Of a stretch of DNA of 41,926 bases, positions 16,596 through 25,327 are shown piece by piece. Source of the stretch: JAGPHI01 sp036661035. GTDB taxonomy: Bacteria; Bacillota; Clostridia; Oscillospirales; Ruminococcaceae. Each line of letters starts with the position of its first letter. The stretch's first letter is position 1. A program made the position numbers and the translations under genes. Where the stretch lies: NCBI GenBank assembly GCA_036661035.1, contig JAVWZM010000013.1:1-41926 (forward strand), given 5' to 3'. A model generated the notes under the pieces. It worked only from the letters and a program-made list of their open reading frames with translations, was not told the origin of the DNA and made no database searches.

Positions 16596-17271
16596 AAATA
16601 TATTTATCACAGGCACAGGCACCGACATTGGCAAAACATATGTTACGGGGCTTATTATAAAAAAGCTAAATTCTTTAGGTAAAAGCGCCGCATATTATAA
16701 AGCCGCCATGAGCGGAAACCGGCGGCGAGCCGACGGCACATTAATACCCGGTGATGCATTGCAAGTAAAAAATATGTCGGGTATTTCCCAGCCTCTTTCC
16801 GAAATGTGCCATTATATATATGAAAATGCCGTTTCGCCGCATCTTGCATCTCGCCTTGAGGGAAACCCTGTGCAAATGGAAACTGTAAAACAAGGTTTTA
16901 ATCTTGTTTGCGATAAATACGATTACGTTACCATGGAAGGCTCAGGCGGTATACTTTGCCCTATTTGCTTTGATGAATATGTTATTCAGCTTGAAGATAT
17001 CATTAAAGAGCTAAAGCTTAGCACAATAATAATTGCCGATGCAGGGCTTGGAACGATTAACAGTGTCGTTTTAACGGTAGAATATATGAAAGGGAAAAAC
17101 ATTCCCGTAAAAGGAATTATATTTAACCATTTTCATCCTATGGATATTATGGAAGAAGATAATATAAAAATGTGCGAATATATGACAGGGCTTAAGGTTT
17201 TGGCATGTGTAAAAGACGGCGACGACTGCATTGACATATCTGCCGATTTGTTATTATCGCTGTACAAATAA
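16588..17271 (+). CDS. bioD: ATP-dependent dethiobiotin synthetase
   Basis: The 227-residue enzyme closes the ureido ring of dethiobiotin from 7,8-diaminopelargonate, CO2 and ATP. The P-loop GTDIGKTYVTG is at about residues 9-19, the family Lys is in YYKAAMSG, and MEGSGGILCPI holds the second conserved loop. ATG 16588 is chosen because the protein then begins MSKNIFITGTGTDIGKT as usual. The gene overlaps the bioB end by 8 bp, and GAGG lies 12 nt upstream, so translation is probably coupled. A 95-bp gap with a strong hairpin separates it from bioA. Confidence 0.95.
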   Translation: MSKNIFITGTGTDIGKTYVTGLIIKKLNSLGKSAAYYKAAMSGNRRRADGTLIPGDALQVKNMSGISQPLSEMCHYIYENAVSPHLASRLEGNPVQMETVKQGFNLVCDKYDYVTMEGSGGILCPICFDEYVIQLEDIIKELKLSTIIIADAGLGTINSVVLTVEYMKGKNIPVKGIIFNHFHPMDIMEEDNIKMCEYMTGLKVLACVKDGDDCIDISADLLLSLYK

Positions 17272-17274
17272 GAA

Positions 17275-17330
17275 TGTGTAAAACTCACGAGAGTGGAACG
17301 GTCAAGACCGTTCCCTGCAATGTTTTGCAC
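17275..17330 (+). repeat. Long nested hairpin between bioD and bioA
   Basis: A perfect 9-bp stem (GGAACGGTC 17295-17303, GACCGTTCC 17306-17314, loop AA) is enclosed by a second pairing, GTGTAAAAC near 17275-17283 with GTTTTGCAC near 17322-17330 (one G-U pair). No T-run follows, so it is not a standard terminator. It may be a dispersed repeat or an RNA structure that lowers bioA expression or marks a processing point. Confidence 0.55.
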
Positions 17331-17366
17331 TTCTCTATATATTAATAAAAAACGAGGCGATTATTT

Positions 17367-18572
17367 ATGATATGGTATCCATACGAGCAAATGAAAACCA
17401 TGAAGGCACCATATAAAATTATAGATGCAGACGGCGTATATCTATATACCAAGGATAATAAAATGATTGATTCGGTATCCTCGTGGTGGAGCGTAATCCA
17501 TGGGTATAAAAACGCCGAATTAAACGAGGCTATTATATCGCAAGCGGGTAAATTTTCCCATGTAATGCTTGGTGGGCTAACCCATGATAGTGTAGAAAAG
17601 CTATCGGAAAAGCTGCAAGCGTGGCTGCCAGGCGACCTTGATTATTGCTTTTTTTCAGATTCGGGCAGTGTGGCGGTAGAAGTAAGCCTGAAAATGGCTT
17701 TGCAATATTATATGAATTTAGGCGAAACAAAACGCACTATGGTAATGGCACTTGAAAATGCATATCATGGCGACACCTTTAAGGCAATGGAGGTAGGCGA
17801 CGACGAGGATTATCATTTTGTGCTTAAAGCCTATGGCGAAAGCAAAAATGTTGTACATATTAAAACGCAAATAAGCGAGCTTGAAGATGCGTTTATAAAA
17901 TATCACAACGTGCTTAACTGCTTTATTGTAGAGCCGCTTTTGCAAGGTGCAGGCGGTATGCGCATGTATGATATATCATTTTTAAAACGCGCAAGGGAGC
18001 TTTGTACCGAGTATAATGTTCTGCTTATTTTCGACGAAGTTGCCACGGGCTTTGGCCGCACCGGCAACCGTTTTGTCGCCGATTTGGTGCAGCCCGATAT
18101 ACTTGTTTTGGGCAAGGCACTTACAGGTGGATATATCGGCCACGCCGTCACAGTGGCAAACCATAAGGTTTTTAACGGATTTTATGATAGCAATCCCGAA
18201 AAGGCTCTAATGCATGGGCCTACCTTTATGGGCAACGCTCTCGCCTGCGCTGTGGCATTAAAATCCATAGAAATATTCGAGCGAGATGACTATATGTCTA
18301 AAATAAATAATATTTGCGAAATAACCAAGCGCGAAATGAAAGGTTTTAAAGACGAACGTATAAAAGAAATACGCATAATGGGCGCCTGCGTTTGCGTGGA
18401 GGTATATAGCAATGAAAGCCTTAACGGATATCAGCAATTTGCATATCAGCGCGGTGTATTCAGCCGCCCATTTTTAAACTACATGTACGCAATGGTTCCT
18501 TATATCATAAGTGAAGCGCAGCTTGTACGGGTGCTTAGCACCATGAAGGAATGGTTTCGCAGGGAGATATAA
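17367..18572 (+). CDS. bioA: Adenosylmethionine-8-amino-7-oxononanoate aminotransferase
   Basis: The 401-residue PLP enzyme converts KAPA to 7,8-diaminopelargonate, the step before BioD. It opens IWYPYEQMKTM and shows SSWWSVIHGY, FFSDSGSVAVEVSLKMA for cofactor phosphate binding, FDEVATGFGRTG, and the Schiff-base Lys250 in LGKALTGGYIGHA. It is a little shorter than many homologues (about 420-450). GAGGCGA precedes the ATG. It is the last gene of the biotin cluster; bioF, bioC, bioH and bioW are not found within this window, so early pimelate steps must be encoded elsewhere or KAPA-type precursors taken up. Confidence 0.94.
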   Translation: MIWYPYEQMKTMKAPYKIIDADGVYLYTKDNKMIDSVSSWWSVIHGYKNAELNEAIISQAGKFSHVMLGGLTHDSVEKLSEKLQAWLPGDLDYCFFSDSGSVAVEVSLKMALQYYMNLGETKRTMVMALENAYHGDTFKAMEVGDDEDYHFVLKAYGESKNVVHIKTQISELEDAFIKYHNVLNCFIVEPLLQGAGGMRMYDISFLKRARELCTEYNVLLIFDEVATGFGRTGNRFVADLVQPDILVLGKALTGGYIGHAVTVANHKVFNGFYDSNPEKALMHGPTFMGNALACAVALKSIEIFERDDYMSKINNICEITKREMKGFKDERIKEIRIMGACVCVEVYSNESLNGYQQFAYQRGVFSRPFLNYMYAMVPYIISEAQLVRVLSTMKEWFRREI

Positions 18573-18575
18573 CAG

Positions 18576-18780
18576 ATATATTTGACAAAGAGCAAAAAAC
18601 GGCAAGGTGTTCTTGCATAGAACACCTTGACGTAATTCCAATTTTACGAATGGCTACCCCAACTTTTGACAAAGAGCCATATATTTGACAAAGAGCAAAA
18701 ATGGCAAGGTATTCTTGCATAGAACACCTTGACGTAATTCATATTTTACGGGCGGCTACTCCAACATTTGACAAAGAGCC
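18576..18780. repeat. Two tandem ~102-bp direct repeats with terminal TTTGACAAAGAGC
   Basis: Unit 1 (18576-18678) and unit 2 (18679-18780) are about 90% identical. Each begins and ends with TTTGACAAAGAGC, which therefore occurs four times (18581, 18664, 18683, 18767). Each has an internal hairpin: CAAGGTGTTC 18603-18612 with GAACACCTTG 18620-18629, and a copy with one mismatch at 18705-18731. There is no coding frame of note. The repeats fill the gap between the convergent bioA and tuf genes. They may be a duplicated miniature element or a repeated RNA motif. Confidence 0.8.
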
Positions 18781-18820
18781 AAAAAAACAAGGTTCAAGGC
18801 ATAATGCCTTGAACCTTGTT
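18781..18820 (-). terminator. Rho-independent terminator of the str operon
   Basis: A perfect 16-bp stem (18786-18801 with 18805-18820, 3-nt loop) is followed on the minus strand by a T-run (A-run 18781-18787 on the plus strand). It lies 17 bp after the tuf stop codon. Confidence 0.9.
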
Positions 18821-18837
18821 TGTATTTACCGTAGAAA

Positions 18838-20040
18838 TTAGGTGTTGATTTTTGTAACAACGCCTGAGCCTACTGTACGGCCGCCTTCGCGGATAGCGAA
18901 ACGGAGGCCTTCCTCGATAGCAATCGGGGTGATAAGCTCTACATCCATGGCTACGTTATCGCCAGGCATGCACATTTCAACGCCTTCAGGTAGTGTAACT
19001 ACGCCTGTAACGTCTGTTGTACGGAAGTAAAACTGCGGGCGATAGTTGTTAAAGAACGGTGTATGACGGCCGCCCTCTTCCTTCTTAAGGATATAAACCT
19101 GGCCTGCAAATTTTGTGTGAGGGTGAATGGAACCCGGCTTTGCAATAACTTGGCCGCGCTCGATGTCTGCACGCTGAATACCACGTAGCAAAGCACCCAC
19201 GTTGTCGCCTGCCTGAGCAAAGTCCAGCAATTTGCGGAACATCTCTAGGCCTGTAACAGTTGTTTTGGTTCTTTCTTCTTTAAGACCGATAACCTCAACC
19301 TCTTCGCCAACTTTAACAGTACCACGCTCTACACGGCCTGTGGCAACTGTGCCGCGACCTGTGATTGTGAATACGTCTTCAACAGGCATAAGGAAAGGAA
19401 GGTCGCTCTTGCGCTCAGGAGTAGGAATCCAAGAGTCAACAGCAGCCATAAGCTCAGTGATGCACTGATACTCAGGAGCGTCAGCATCTGTAGCTTTGCT
19501 CTCAAGAGCTTTCAAAGCAGAGCCTTTGATGATAGGTGTATCATCGCCCGGGAAGCTGTAGTCGGAAAGCAAATCGCGGATTTCCATCTCAACAAGGTCA
19601 AGCAATTCAGGATCGTCAACTTGGTCAACTTTGTTCATGAAAACAACGATATAAGGCACGCCAACCTGACGGGAAAGCAGAATGTGCTCGCGAGTCTGAG
19701 GCATTGGGCCGTCTGCTGAAGAAACTACAAGGATAGCACCATCCATCTGAGCGGCACCTGTGATCATGTTTTTAACATAGTCAGCATGTCCCGGGCAGTC
19801 AACGTGAGCATAGTGACGTGTTTCAGTCTGATACTCAACGTGAGAGGTGTTGATTGTGATGCCGCGCTCGCGCTCTTCAGGAGCTTTGTCGATGTTGGCA
19901 TAATCTGTGAACTCGGCGCCGCCTTTCATGGCGAGAACCTTAGTGATAGCTGCTGTTAGAGTTGTTTTGCCGTGGTCAACGTGACCGATGGTGCCAATGT
20001 TAATATGTGGTTTGGAACGTTCAAATTTTGCTTTGCCCAT
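18838..20040 (-). CDS. tuf: Translation elongation factor Tu
   Basis: The 400-residue GTPase delivers aminoacyl-tRNA to the ribosome. All GTP-binding motifs are seen near the N-terminus: GHVDHGKT (P-loop), DCPGH (G3) and NKVD (G4), followed by the two beta-barrel domains (GRGTVATGRVERG; MPGDNVAMDVELI; IREGGRTVGSGVV). Length is standard. AAGGAGG precedes the ATG. It is the last gene of the rpsL-rpsG-fusA-tuf operon and also has its own candidate promoter in the 116-bp gap after fusA, which fits the need for excess EF-Tu. Confidence 0.98.
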   Translation of the reverse strand: MGKAKFERSKPHINIGTIGHVDHGKTTLTAAITKVLAMKGGAEFTDYANIDKAPEERERGITINTSHVEYQTETRHYAHVDCPGHADYVKNMITGAAQMDGAILVVSSADGPMPQTREHILLSRQVGVPYIVVFMNKVDQVDDPELLDLVEMEIRDLLSDYSFPGDDTPIIKGSALKALESKATDADAPEYQCITELMAAVDSWIPTPERKSDLPFLMPVEDVFTITGRGTVATGRVERGTVKVGEEVEVIGLKEERTKTTVTGLEMFRKLLDFAQAGDNVGALLRGIQRADIERGQVIAKPGSIHPHTKFAGQVYILKKEEGGRHTPFFNNYRPQFYFRTTDVTGVVTLPEGVEMCMPGDNVAMDVELITPIAIEEGLRFAIREGGRTVGSGVVTKINT

Positions 20041-20080
20041 TGTAATAATCCTCCTTTATTTTAAAACAGTTCTTAAAGCT

Positions 20081-20109
20081 ATTTTACTAAATATACTCTA
20101 AAAAATCAA
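20081..20109 (-). promoter_or_regulatory. Candidate internal promoter of tuf
   Basis: On the minus strand TTGATT (plus 20104-20109), a 17-nt spacer and TAAAAT (20081-20086) lie in the fusA-tuf gap, about 40 nt before the tuf start codon. It would let tuf be made in excess of the other str-operon products. Confidence 0.6.
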
Positions 20110-20156
20110 GTAAAAGTTTGCCGATTGCGCGGCTCACAGTAAAAGTTGTTTATATA

Positions 20157-22283
20157 TTAGTCTTCTTTCTTTTGGCGCCCTTGCATGATGGCTTCTGCGA
20201 TGCTCTTTGGAACTTCAACATAATGGCTTGGCTCCATAGAATACTGACCACGGCCTTGAGTTTTGCTGCGTAGGTCTGTAGCATAGCCGAACATGTTAGA
20301 CAGCGGAACCATAGCATTAATCTGCTGTGCGCCGCCACGGCTGTCCATGCCCAAGATTTGTCCACGGCGTGCGTTTAAGTCGCCTATAACGTCGCCCATG
20401 TAATCGTCGGGAACGATAACCGCAATTTTCATGATAGGCTCCAAAATAACGGGGTCTGCCTTGCGCATAGCCTCTTTAAAAGCCATAGAGCCGGCAATTT
20501 TAAACGCCATTTCAGAGGAGTCAACCTCATGATAAGAGCCATCGTACAAAGTAACCTTAACATCAACAACGGGATAGCCGGCAAGTACACCTGCCTGCAT
20601 TGCGCCGCGAATACCTTGGTCGATAGGTCCGATAAACTCTTTAGGGATAGAGCCGCCAACAACAGCATTGATAAACTCGTAGCCTTTGCCTGTTTCGTTT
20701 GGCTCAAGCTTGATTTTAACATGACCGTACTGGCCCTTACCGCCGGACTGACGTGCGTATTTGGTGTCTTGGTCTGCCAAACGACGTACAGTTTCGCGAT
20801 AAGCAACTTGCGGCGCGCCCACATTTGCCTCTACCTTAAACTCGCGCATAAGGCGGTCGACAATAATTTCAAGATGCAATTCGCCCATGCCTGCGATGAT
20901 GGTTTGCCCTGTTTCCTCATCTGTATAGGTGCGGAACGTCGGGTCCTCCTCGGCAAGCTTTGATAGCGCGATACCCATTTTTTCAGAGCCTGCTTTTGTT
21001 TTAGGCTCTATGGCTACGCGGATAACAGGCTCTGGGAAATCCATGCTCTCAAGAATAATTGGGTGCTTTTCGTCGCAAAGTGTGTCGCCTGTTGTGGTGT
21101 TTTTAAGGCCAACCGCAGCGGCGATATCGCCTGCATAGCACATGTCTATATCTTGACGATGGTTTGCATGCATCTGCAAAATACGGCCAACACGCTCGTT
21201 ATTATCCTTAACGGAGTTATAGTAGGTAGAGCCGGCTTTTGCGATACCGGAGTATACGCGGAAGAAGCAAAGCTTGCCTACAAACGGGTCGGTAGCAATT
21301 TTGAATGCCAAAGCAGCGAATGGCGCGTCGTCTGTGGAGGGACGCACTTCTTCTTCTTCGGTATTGGGGTTGATGCCTTTGATATTTTCTACGTCGGTAG
21401 GTGCCGGCATATAATCTATTATGGCATCAAGCAGCTTTTGCACGCCTTTGTTTTTGTATGAAGTGCCGCATGTTACAGGCACAATTGCATTATCCAAGGT
21501 GGCTTTACGCAAAACCTTTTTCAGCTCCGCTACTTGAAGCTCCTCGCCCTCTAGGAATTTCTCCATAAGGGTTTCGTCGGTTTCGGCAATTGCCTCCATA
21601 AGAATTGCATGGTATTCGTTGGCTTTATCCAGCATGTCGGCAGGAATATCCTCTACGCGGATATCTTTGCCCATGTCGTCGTAATATACGTCGGCTTTCA
21701 TGTCGATAAGGTCGATAATACCTTTAAAGTTTTCCTCTTTGCCTATAGGTAGCTGAATGGGCACGGCGTTAGCCTTTAGGCGGTCTTTTACCATGTCTAC
21801 AACGCGGTAAAAATCTGCGCCCATAATGTCCATTTTGTTTACGTATATCATACGAGGAACATGATATTTATTAGCTTGGTGCCAAACAGTTTCAGACTGT
21901 GGCTCAACACCGCCCTTAGCACACATTACTGTAACGCTGCCGTCTAGTACACGCAGCGAACGCTCTACTTCAACAGTAAAGTCAACGTGGCCCGGGGTAT
22001 CAATGATGTTAATCCTGTGTCTGTTCTTTTTGGCGAGCACCGGATCGCTCTTAAGGTCGGAATGTGTCCAGTAGCATGTTGTAGCAGCAGACGTGATAGT
22101 GATACCACGCTCTTGCTCCTGGGCCATCCAGTCCATTGTCGCCGCGCCGTCGTGCGTTTCACCAATCTTATGATTGATGCCTGTATAATACAGGATACGC
22201 TCGGTGGTAGTGGTTTTGCCCGCGTCGATATGAGCCATAATGCCGATGTTTCTAGTCATTTCCAAAGAAACGTCTCTTGGCAT
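20157..22283 (-). CDS. fusA: Translation elongation factor G
   Basis: The 708-residue GTPase drives ribosomal translocation and, with RRF, ribosome recycling. It begins RDVSLEMTRNIGIMAHIDAG, with P-loop AHIDAGKTTTTERIL, DTPGHVDF and NKMDIMGAD, then domain II, and domains III-V including GMGELHLEIIVDRL and RGQILGMDSRGGAQ near the C-terminus. Length is slightly above the usual 690-700. GGAGGTAATT lies before the ATG, 27 bp after rpsG. Position in the str operon argues for true EF-G rather than a Tet(M)/RF3-type paralogue. Confidence 0.98.
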   Translation of the reverse strand: MPRDVSLEMTRNIGIMAHIDAGKTTTTERILYYTGINHKIGETHDGAATMDWMAQEQERGITITSAATTCYWTHSDLKSDPVLAKKNRHRINIIDTPGHVDFTVEVERSLRVLDGSVTVMCAKGGVEPQSETVWHQANKYHVPRMIYVNKMDIMGADFYRVVDMVKDRLKANAVPIQLPIGKEENFKGIIDLIDMKADVYYDDMGKDIRVEDIPADMLDKANEYHAILMEAIAETDETLMEKFLEGEELQVAELKKVLRKATLDNAIVPVTCGTSYKNKGVQKLLDAIIDYMPAPTDVENIKGINPNTEEEEVRPSTDDAPFAALAFKIATDPFVGKLCFFRVYSGIAKAGSTYYNSVKDNNERVGRILQMHANHRQDIDMCYAGDIAAAVGLKNTTTGDTLCDEKHPIILESMDFPEPVIRVAIEPKTKAGSEKMGIALSKLAEEDPTFRTYTDEETGQTIIAGMGELHLEIIVDRLMREFKVEANVGAPQVAYRETVRRLADQDTKYARQSGGKGQYGHVKIKLEPNETGKGYEFINAVVGGSIPKEFIGPIDQGIRGAMQAGVLAGYPVVDVKVTLYDGSYHEVDSSEMAFKIAGSMAFKEAMRKADPVILEPIMKIAVIVPDDYMGDVIGDLNARRGQILGMDSRGGAQQINAMVPLSNMFGYATDLRSKTQGRGQYSMEPSHYVEVPKSIAEAIMQGRQKKED

Positions 22284-22310
22284 AATTACCTCCTAAAAGT
22301 AAAACACAGA

Positions 22311-22781
22311 TTAATATCTGTAATGTGCGAATGCCTTGTTTGCATCTGCCATTTTGTGTGTGTCTTCACGCTTTTTGCAAGCATTACCGTTGCCGTTTAC
22401 AGCATCCATAATTTCGCCTGCAAGGCGCTCGCGCATTGTGCGCTCTGAGCGTTTGCGAGAATAATCCGTAAGCCAGCGCAAACCTAAGGTTTGGCGGCGT
22501 TCAGGGCGAACCTCCATAGGTACTTGATATGTGGAACCGCCTACACGGCGAGCCTTAACTTCAAGCATGGGCATGATGTTTTCGAGAGCTTTCTCGAACA
22601 TCTCCAAAGGTTCGTTCTCTGTTTTTGCCTTTACGATATCAAATGCATCGTAAACTATTTTCTGAGCAACACCCTTCTTACCATCGTACATAATACTATT
22701 GATAAGACGCGTTACTGTTTTAGAATTGTACAAAGGATCCGCTAACACGTCACGCTTTGCAACATTACCTCTTCTTGGCAT
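22311..22781 (-). CDS. rpsG: 30S ribosomal protein S7
   Basis: The 156-residue protein nucleates assembly of the 30S head and contacts the E and P sites. It reads MPRRGNVAKRDVLADPLYNS at the start, with GGSTYQVPMEVRPERR and RKRSERTMRERLAGE farther on, all standard S7 segments. I use ATG 22781 because GGGAGG lies just before it and S7 begins MPRRG; an in-frame start at 22799 precedes the ribosome binding site. The gap to rpsL upstream is 123 bp. Confidence 0.98.
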   Translation of the reverse strand: MPRRGNVAKRDVLADPLYNSKTVTRLINSIMYDGKKGVAQKIVYDAFDIVKAKTENEPLEMFEKALENIMPMLEVKARRVGGSTYQVPMEVRPERRQTLGLRWLTDYSRKRSERTMRERLAGEIMDAVNGNGNACKKREDTHKMADANKAFAHYRY

Positions 22782-22904
22782 CTTTCTTCCCTCCTTCATA
22801 TAATGATATCATCGGTACTCGAAAGTAATAAAACTCTCGTACTGCGCCAAAAAGGTCTTTATAAAAAGCCTTTTAAGGGCGAATGTACATTTTAAAGTTA
22901 AATC

Positions 22905-23333
22905 TTACTTCTTCGCAGCACCGGCCTTAGGACGCTTCGCACCGTACTTCGAGCGAGCTTGGTTACGACCTGCAACACCCTGTGTATCTAATGTACCACG
23001 AATAATATGGTAACGAACACCGGGAAGATCCTTAACACGACCGCCGCGAATTAGTACAACGCTATGCTCCTGCAAGTTGTGGCCGATACCGGGAATGTAC
23101 GAGGTTACCTCGATACCATTTGAAAGACGGACACGGGCTACTTTACGCAGAGCAGAGTTAGGCTTTTTCGGGGTCATGGTACGAACAGCAGTGCAAACGC
23201 CACGCTTTTGTGGAGAGTTTTGCTCTGTGTACGCTTTTTTCTGGGAGTTATAGCTCTTACCTAAAGCAGGAGCAGTAGACTTCTTGATGATGACCTCGCG
23301 GCCTTTGCGTACCAGCTGGTTAAATGTTGGCAT
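22905..23333 (-). CDS. rpsL: 30S ribosomal protein S12
   Basis: The 142-residue protein belongs to the decoding centre. TMTPKKPNSALRKVARVRLS and RGGRVKDLPGVRYH hold the lysines whose change gives streptomycin resistance; both look wild type. The C-terminus ends in a basic Lys/Ala tail. GGAGGAAAATC precedes the ATG. It is the first gene of the str operon, behind a near-consensus promoter about 100 nt upstream. Confidence 0.98.
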   Translation of the reverse strand: MPTFNQLVRKGREVIIKKSTAPALGKSYNSQKKAYTEQNSPQKRGVCTAVRTMTPKKPNSALRKVARVRLSNGIEVTSYIPGIGHNLQEHSVVLIRGGRVKDLPGVRYHIIRGTLDTQGVAGRNQARSKYGAKRPKAGAAKK

Positions 23334-23440
23334 GATTTTCCTCCTTTCACAAAATATATTTACGGGTTTAACGCCGTTTTGTAAAAGCGGTAACAGGCTA
23401 TTAAAAATAGGCGCAGTTATACCGCTGACACAACATTTAT

Positions 23441-23469
23441 ATTTTACACGCTAAAAGCATATATGTCAA
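23441..23469 (-). promoter_or_regulatory. Promoter of the str operon
   Basis: On the minus strand TTGACA (plus 23464-23469), a 17-nt spacer and TAAAAT (23441-23446) predict a start near 23434, leaving a leader of about 100 nt before rpsL. The remaining 23334-23593 gap shows no gene and no clear terminator for the exporter genes upstream. Confidence 0.85.
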
Positions 23470-23593
23470 TGAATATATTGCATTTTCTTTTATTTTTTGC
23501 ACAGGCTAATGGTTTGGCACTAAACTTGAGGGGTTTACACAAATTTTGTTCGTAATTTGCATAAAATATTTATTTTACTTACATGCATTTGCA

Positions 23594-25327
23594 TTATTTT
23601 TTATATTGGCTATTATAAAGCTTTGCATAAAACCCCTGCTTTTGCAAAAGCTCGTCATGCGTCCCACGCTCGATTATCTGCCCATCGTTCATCACCAAGA
23701 TGCAGTCGGCAGAGCGTATTGTGGAAAGACGGTGGGCTACCACAAAGCTTGTGCGCCCTTGCATCAGCTTTGCAAATGCGCTTTGCACCAGCATTTCTGT
23801 GCGAGTATCAATGCTACTGGTTGCCTCGTCTAAAATAAGCATGTCCGGGCGGCAAAGCATGATACGTGCTATGCACAAAAGCTGCTTTTGCCCTGCTGAA
23901 AGGTTACCACCGCCCGGCTCTATAACTGTATTGTAGCCGCTTGGCAATCGCTTTATAAAGCTGTGGGCATAGCTTTCCTTTGCCGCACACACTATTTCTT
24001 CCTGAGAAGCATCGGGCTTTCCATATGCTATATTGTCGGCAATAGTAGCATTTTTAAGCCATGTTTCTTGCAGAACCATGCCGTACATATTGCGCAACGA
24101 ACCTCGGTTTATGTTTAATATATCGTTTCCGTCCACGGCTATGGTGCCGCGGCTTGCGTCGTAAAACCGCATTAACAGGTTGATAATTGTTGTTTTGCCG
24201 CAGCCTGTAGGCCCCACAATTGCAATGCGCTGCCCCGGCTTTACAGATAAATTAAAATCTATTATAAGCGGACGGTTTTTAGTATAGGAAAAATCCACAT
24301 GTGTGATGTCCACTTTGCCTTCGCATTGCAGCGGTGCAAGAGCATTGGGGCGGTTTTCTTTTTCTCGCGGCAAATCCATTACTTCAAAAAGACGCTTTGC
24401 CCCTACTAGGGCGGAGCTTATTTGGGTAAGCACTCCGCTTATCTCGTTAAACGGCTTTGTATATTGATTGGCATAGGTAAGAAAAACGCTCAGCTGCCCC
24501 ACAGTAACAGTACCCATCACTGCAAATATCGCGCCAAGCACGCCCACCGCGGCATAAACAATGCTGTTTACAAAGCGTGTACCGGGGTTTGACATAGAGG
24601 AATAGAACACGCTTTTAAGCCCTGTTGTAAACAGTTCTTCGCTGATTTCGTCAAACTTTTCAAAGCATTTATCCTCGTAATTAAATGCTTCCACTATTTC
24701 TTTGCCATTTATCATCTCGTTTACAAGCCCCGACAGCTTGCCCTGCGCCGCAGACTGTGCCTTGAAAAGCCCAGACGTATGCTTTGCCAAATATGCTGAA
24801 AAGGCTATTGAAAGCGGTGTAATTAAAACAACCGCCAGTGCAATAATGGCATTTTGCCAAAACATTACAATCAAGGTGCCTGCTATTGTTGCCGCGCCCG
24901 GTAAAAGCTGTGTTAGGAAGTGCAAAATACCCTCGCCCACTAAATCTGCGTCGTTTACCATGCGGCTCATAAAATCTCCATGCAGATTATTGTCTATTTG
25001 CTTTAACGGGGTAATATTTATGCGCGCAAAGGCGTCCTTGCGCATATCCGCCGCCGCAAATGCCGACAGCTTTCGTGTTGCAACGCCAAGCGTCCAGCTA
25101 AATACAGATGCCGCCAAAACGCAAACGCCAAGAATTAACATACACAAAGCAATGCCGTTAAAATTCACTTTTCCTTTGCCAAGCATACAATCTATGGCTT
25201 TGCCTATTAAAACAGGCTGTGCCAAAGTGAAGCCAACATAACAAATTGCCGATACAACGGCGGATATTAAAAATACGCTATCTTTTTTTATATAGCTTAA
25301 AATGCGCAGTAAAATAAGAGAGGTCAT
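23594..25327 (-). CDS. ABC exporter half-transporter, canonical ATPase site (BmrD-like partner)
   Basis: The 577-residue protein has an N-terminal six-helix exporter membrane domain (about 1-320) and a C-terminal ATPase: Walker A GPTGCGKTT, signature NLSAGQ, Walker B MLILDEATSS with the catalytic Glu, and H-loop VVAHRLST. With its partner, whose ATPase lacks the Glu and His, it should form a heterodimeric multidrug- or lipid-type exporter. I choose ATG 25327, which overlaps the partner's stop (ATGA) and has GAGGAGGAC upstream; an in-frame start at 25366 would lie inside the partner gene. The substrate is not predictable. Confidence 0.92.
   Translation of the reverse strand: MTSLILLRILSYIKKDSVFLISAVVSAICYVGFTLAQPVLIGKAIDCMLGKGKVNFNGIALCMLILGVCVLAASVFSWTLGVATRKLSAFAAADMRKDAFARINITPLKQIDNNLHGDFMSRMVNDADLVGEGILHFLTQLLPGAATIAGTLIVMFWQNAIIALAVVLITPLSIAFSAYLAKHTSGLFKAQSAAQGKLSGLVNEMINGKEIVEAFNYEDKCFEKFDEISEELFTTGLKSVFYSSMSNPGTRFVNSIVYAAVGVLGAIFAVMGTVTVGQLSVFLTYANQYTKPFNEISGVLTQISSALVGAKRLFEVMDLPREKENRPNALAPLQCEGKVDITHVDFSYTKNRPLIIDFNLSVKPGQRIAIVGPTGCGKTTIINLLMRFYDASRGTIAVDGNDILNINRGSLRNMYGMVLQETWLKNATIADNIAYGKPDASQEEIVCAAKESYAHSFIKRLPSGYNTVIEPGGGNLSAGQKQLLCIARIMLCRPDMLILDEATSSIDTRTEMLVQSAFAKLMQGRTSFVVAHRLSTIRSADCILVMNDGQIIERGTHDELLQKQGFYAKLYNSQYKK

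Noticed and set aside
18576..18780. Possible CRISPR array
   Set aside because: There are only two long units and they differ along their length; no short repeats with unique spacers and no cas genes nearby.
20157..22283. fusA as a tetracycline-resistance ribosomal protection gene
   Set aside because: It sits in the str operon with standard EF-G sequence and length; nothing points to Tet(M)-type proteins.
24702..25241. 179-residue open frame on the plus strand
   Set aside because: It is antisense to the ABC exporter membrane domain, with no recognisable domain and no upstream signals.
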